Below are positions 63,417-64,000 of a DNA stretch of 64,000 nt, piece after piece. The stretch is from Sarcocystis neurona. Lineage: Eukaryota > Apicomplexa > Conoidasida > Eucoccidiorida > Sarcocystidae. The DNA lies in the NCBI GenBank assembly GCA_000727475.1, contig KL647290.1, positions 1,610,910 to 1,674,909 on the forward strand, given 5' to 3'. Below the pieces are notes generated by a model. It was not told the DNA's origin, made no database searches, and worked only from the letters and a program-made list of their open reading frames with translations. Position 1 is the stretch's first letter. Each line of letters begins with the position of its first letter. The position numbers and the translations under genes were made by a program.

Positions 63417-63702
63417 GTAGGCGTCCTTGCCCCCTGAGAATCACGGAAGTGAATGGACACGGAGGAAATTTTGAAACAATACTAGACAGAAGATAGCCAC
63501 AATCAAGGATACTCTGTGCGTAAAACTTTGCAGCCTTTGCAACAAGCATGCTACATCACAAAAGCAGTATCCTTTAAGAAGCCATGTAGGATGAAAAGTG
63601 TCTCCTAATAAGCACTAGATAGGTAGTTGCTTTATCAAGTACCGAATTTCGCGAGGTAACTTTCATCAACGTGTTGTTCTGTTTTTGCGTGTGCTGCTGC
63701 AG
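63417..63702 (+). other. Intron of the EEP-family gene
   Basis: 286 bp, GTAGGC donor and pyrimidine-rich gctgctgcag acceptor; splicing brings the HL-type motif to about 35 residues before GDFNTR, as in the family. Confidence 0.55.
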
Positions 63703-63819
63703 AGGCGTCCGTTGACGGTAGTGTGTTCCTGGCTGGTGACTTCAACACTCGTCTGTCTCCAGATGCTGTCGAAACAACTTTGGCTGCTCTTAGAGGCAGC
63801 ACAAAGCACCCCCTTATGA
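63703..63819 (+). CDS. EEP-family gene, next exon with GDFN motif (3' end unresolved)
   Basis: Acceptor gtttttgcgtgtgctgctgcag ends at 63702; incoming phase 1 joins the previous exon with a split AAG codon. Reads ASVDGSVFLAGDFNTRLSPD then AVETTLAALRG. GDFN(T)R is the hallmark EEP motif (GDLNYR in 5-phosphatases), with the catalytic Asp and Asn. Possible donor A|GTAGGC after 63819, the same donor form as upstream; otherwise the frame stops at 63841. The final catalytic motif (SDH/DR) would be beyond the window. Confidence 0.62.
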   Translation, partial: RRPLTVVCSWLVTSTLVCLQMLSKQLWLLLEAAQSTPL

Positions 63820-64000
63820 GTAGGCGGACTATTCTATCTTGAAGACGCTTATTCTTATTCTGCAAGAAGATTAACCCATTTCTTAACCTTGAGGGCGTCG
63901 GTGCAACCGTGCCTTCACGTGAGTGTCCAACTTCTTCCGAAGTACAAAATTAGGGAAGAAGCACGTACTGACTTATCTGTGTGAAGGTTGCTGGTGTGTG

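Noticed and set aside
1..64000. tRNA, rRNA and CRISPR searches by eye
   Set aside because: No tRNA-like A/B box pair, rRNA motif or spacer-repeat pattern was seen; the regular repeats found are tandem arrays without spacers of unique, equal length.

Overview
The window looks like nuclear DNA of an Eimeria-like coccidian (Apicomplexa). Three observations point there. Genes are packed with CAG/CTG trinucleotide tracts read as runs of Gln, Ala, Ser or Gly. Introns are long, full of TATATA/ACATAC microsatellites, and bounded by GT-AG sites. One gene is a conserved eukaryotic chromatin remodeller. No bacterial, organellar or rRNA/tRNA signals were found.

Layout. (1) 94-4616, minus strand: a large, mostly disordered protein whose C-terminal end starts a START-like lipid-transfer domain; the gene runs off the left edge through a splice donor. 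(2) 4.6-15.0 kb: about 10 kb without a supportable gene, holding CAG-rich stretches, a degenerate ~105-bp tandem array, an (ACT)n microsatellite and TA repeats. (3) 14989-46060, minus strand: one 31-kb, ~16-exon CHD1-type chromodomain helicase gene. Its splice phases can be followed from the first exon to the stop. It encodes a >1000-residue Gln/Ala-rich N-terminus, two chromodomains, a SNF2 ATPase with a Gly/Cys-rich insert, a SANT/SLIDE-like region and a CHCT domain. Two exons each need a one-base correction in a mononucleotide run to stay in frame, and one exon near the end (E15) is tentative. (4) 46-53 kb: upstream flank, repeats and CAG-rich relics. (5) 54.2-58.7 kb, minus strand: scattered, broken motifs in the order RT, RNase H, integrase, GPY/F, best explained as a decayed Ty3/gypsy-type retrotransposon. 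(6) 60.7-63.8 kb, plus strand: exons of a gene with an endonuclease/exonuclease/phosphatase (inositol 5-phosphatase-like) fold.

The three genes are not an operon and share no obvious pathway: lipid transfer, chromatin remodelling and probable phosphoinositide or nucleic-acid phosphodiester hydrolysis. The main value of the window is the full exon reconstruction of the CHD1 homologue, the recognition of the phosphatase-type gene at the right edge, and the retroelement fossil. No clearly new biological system is proven here; the strongest unusual points are the ATPase insert, the frame-breaking homopolymers and the palindrome-bearing intronic repeat array.
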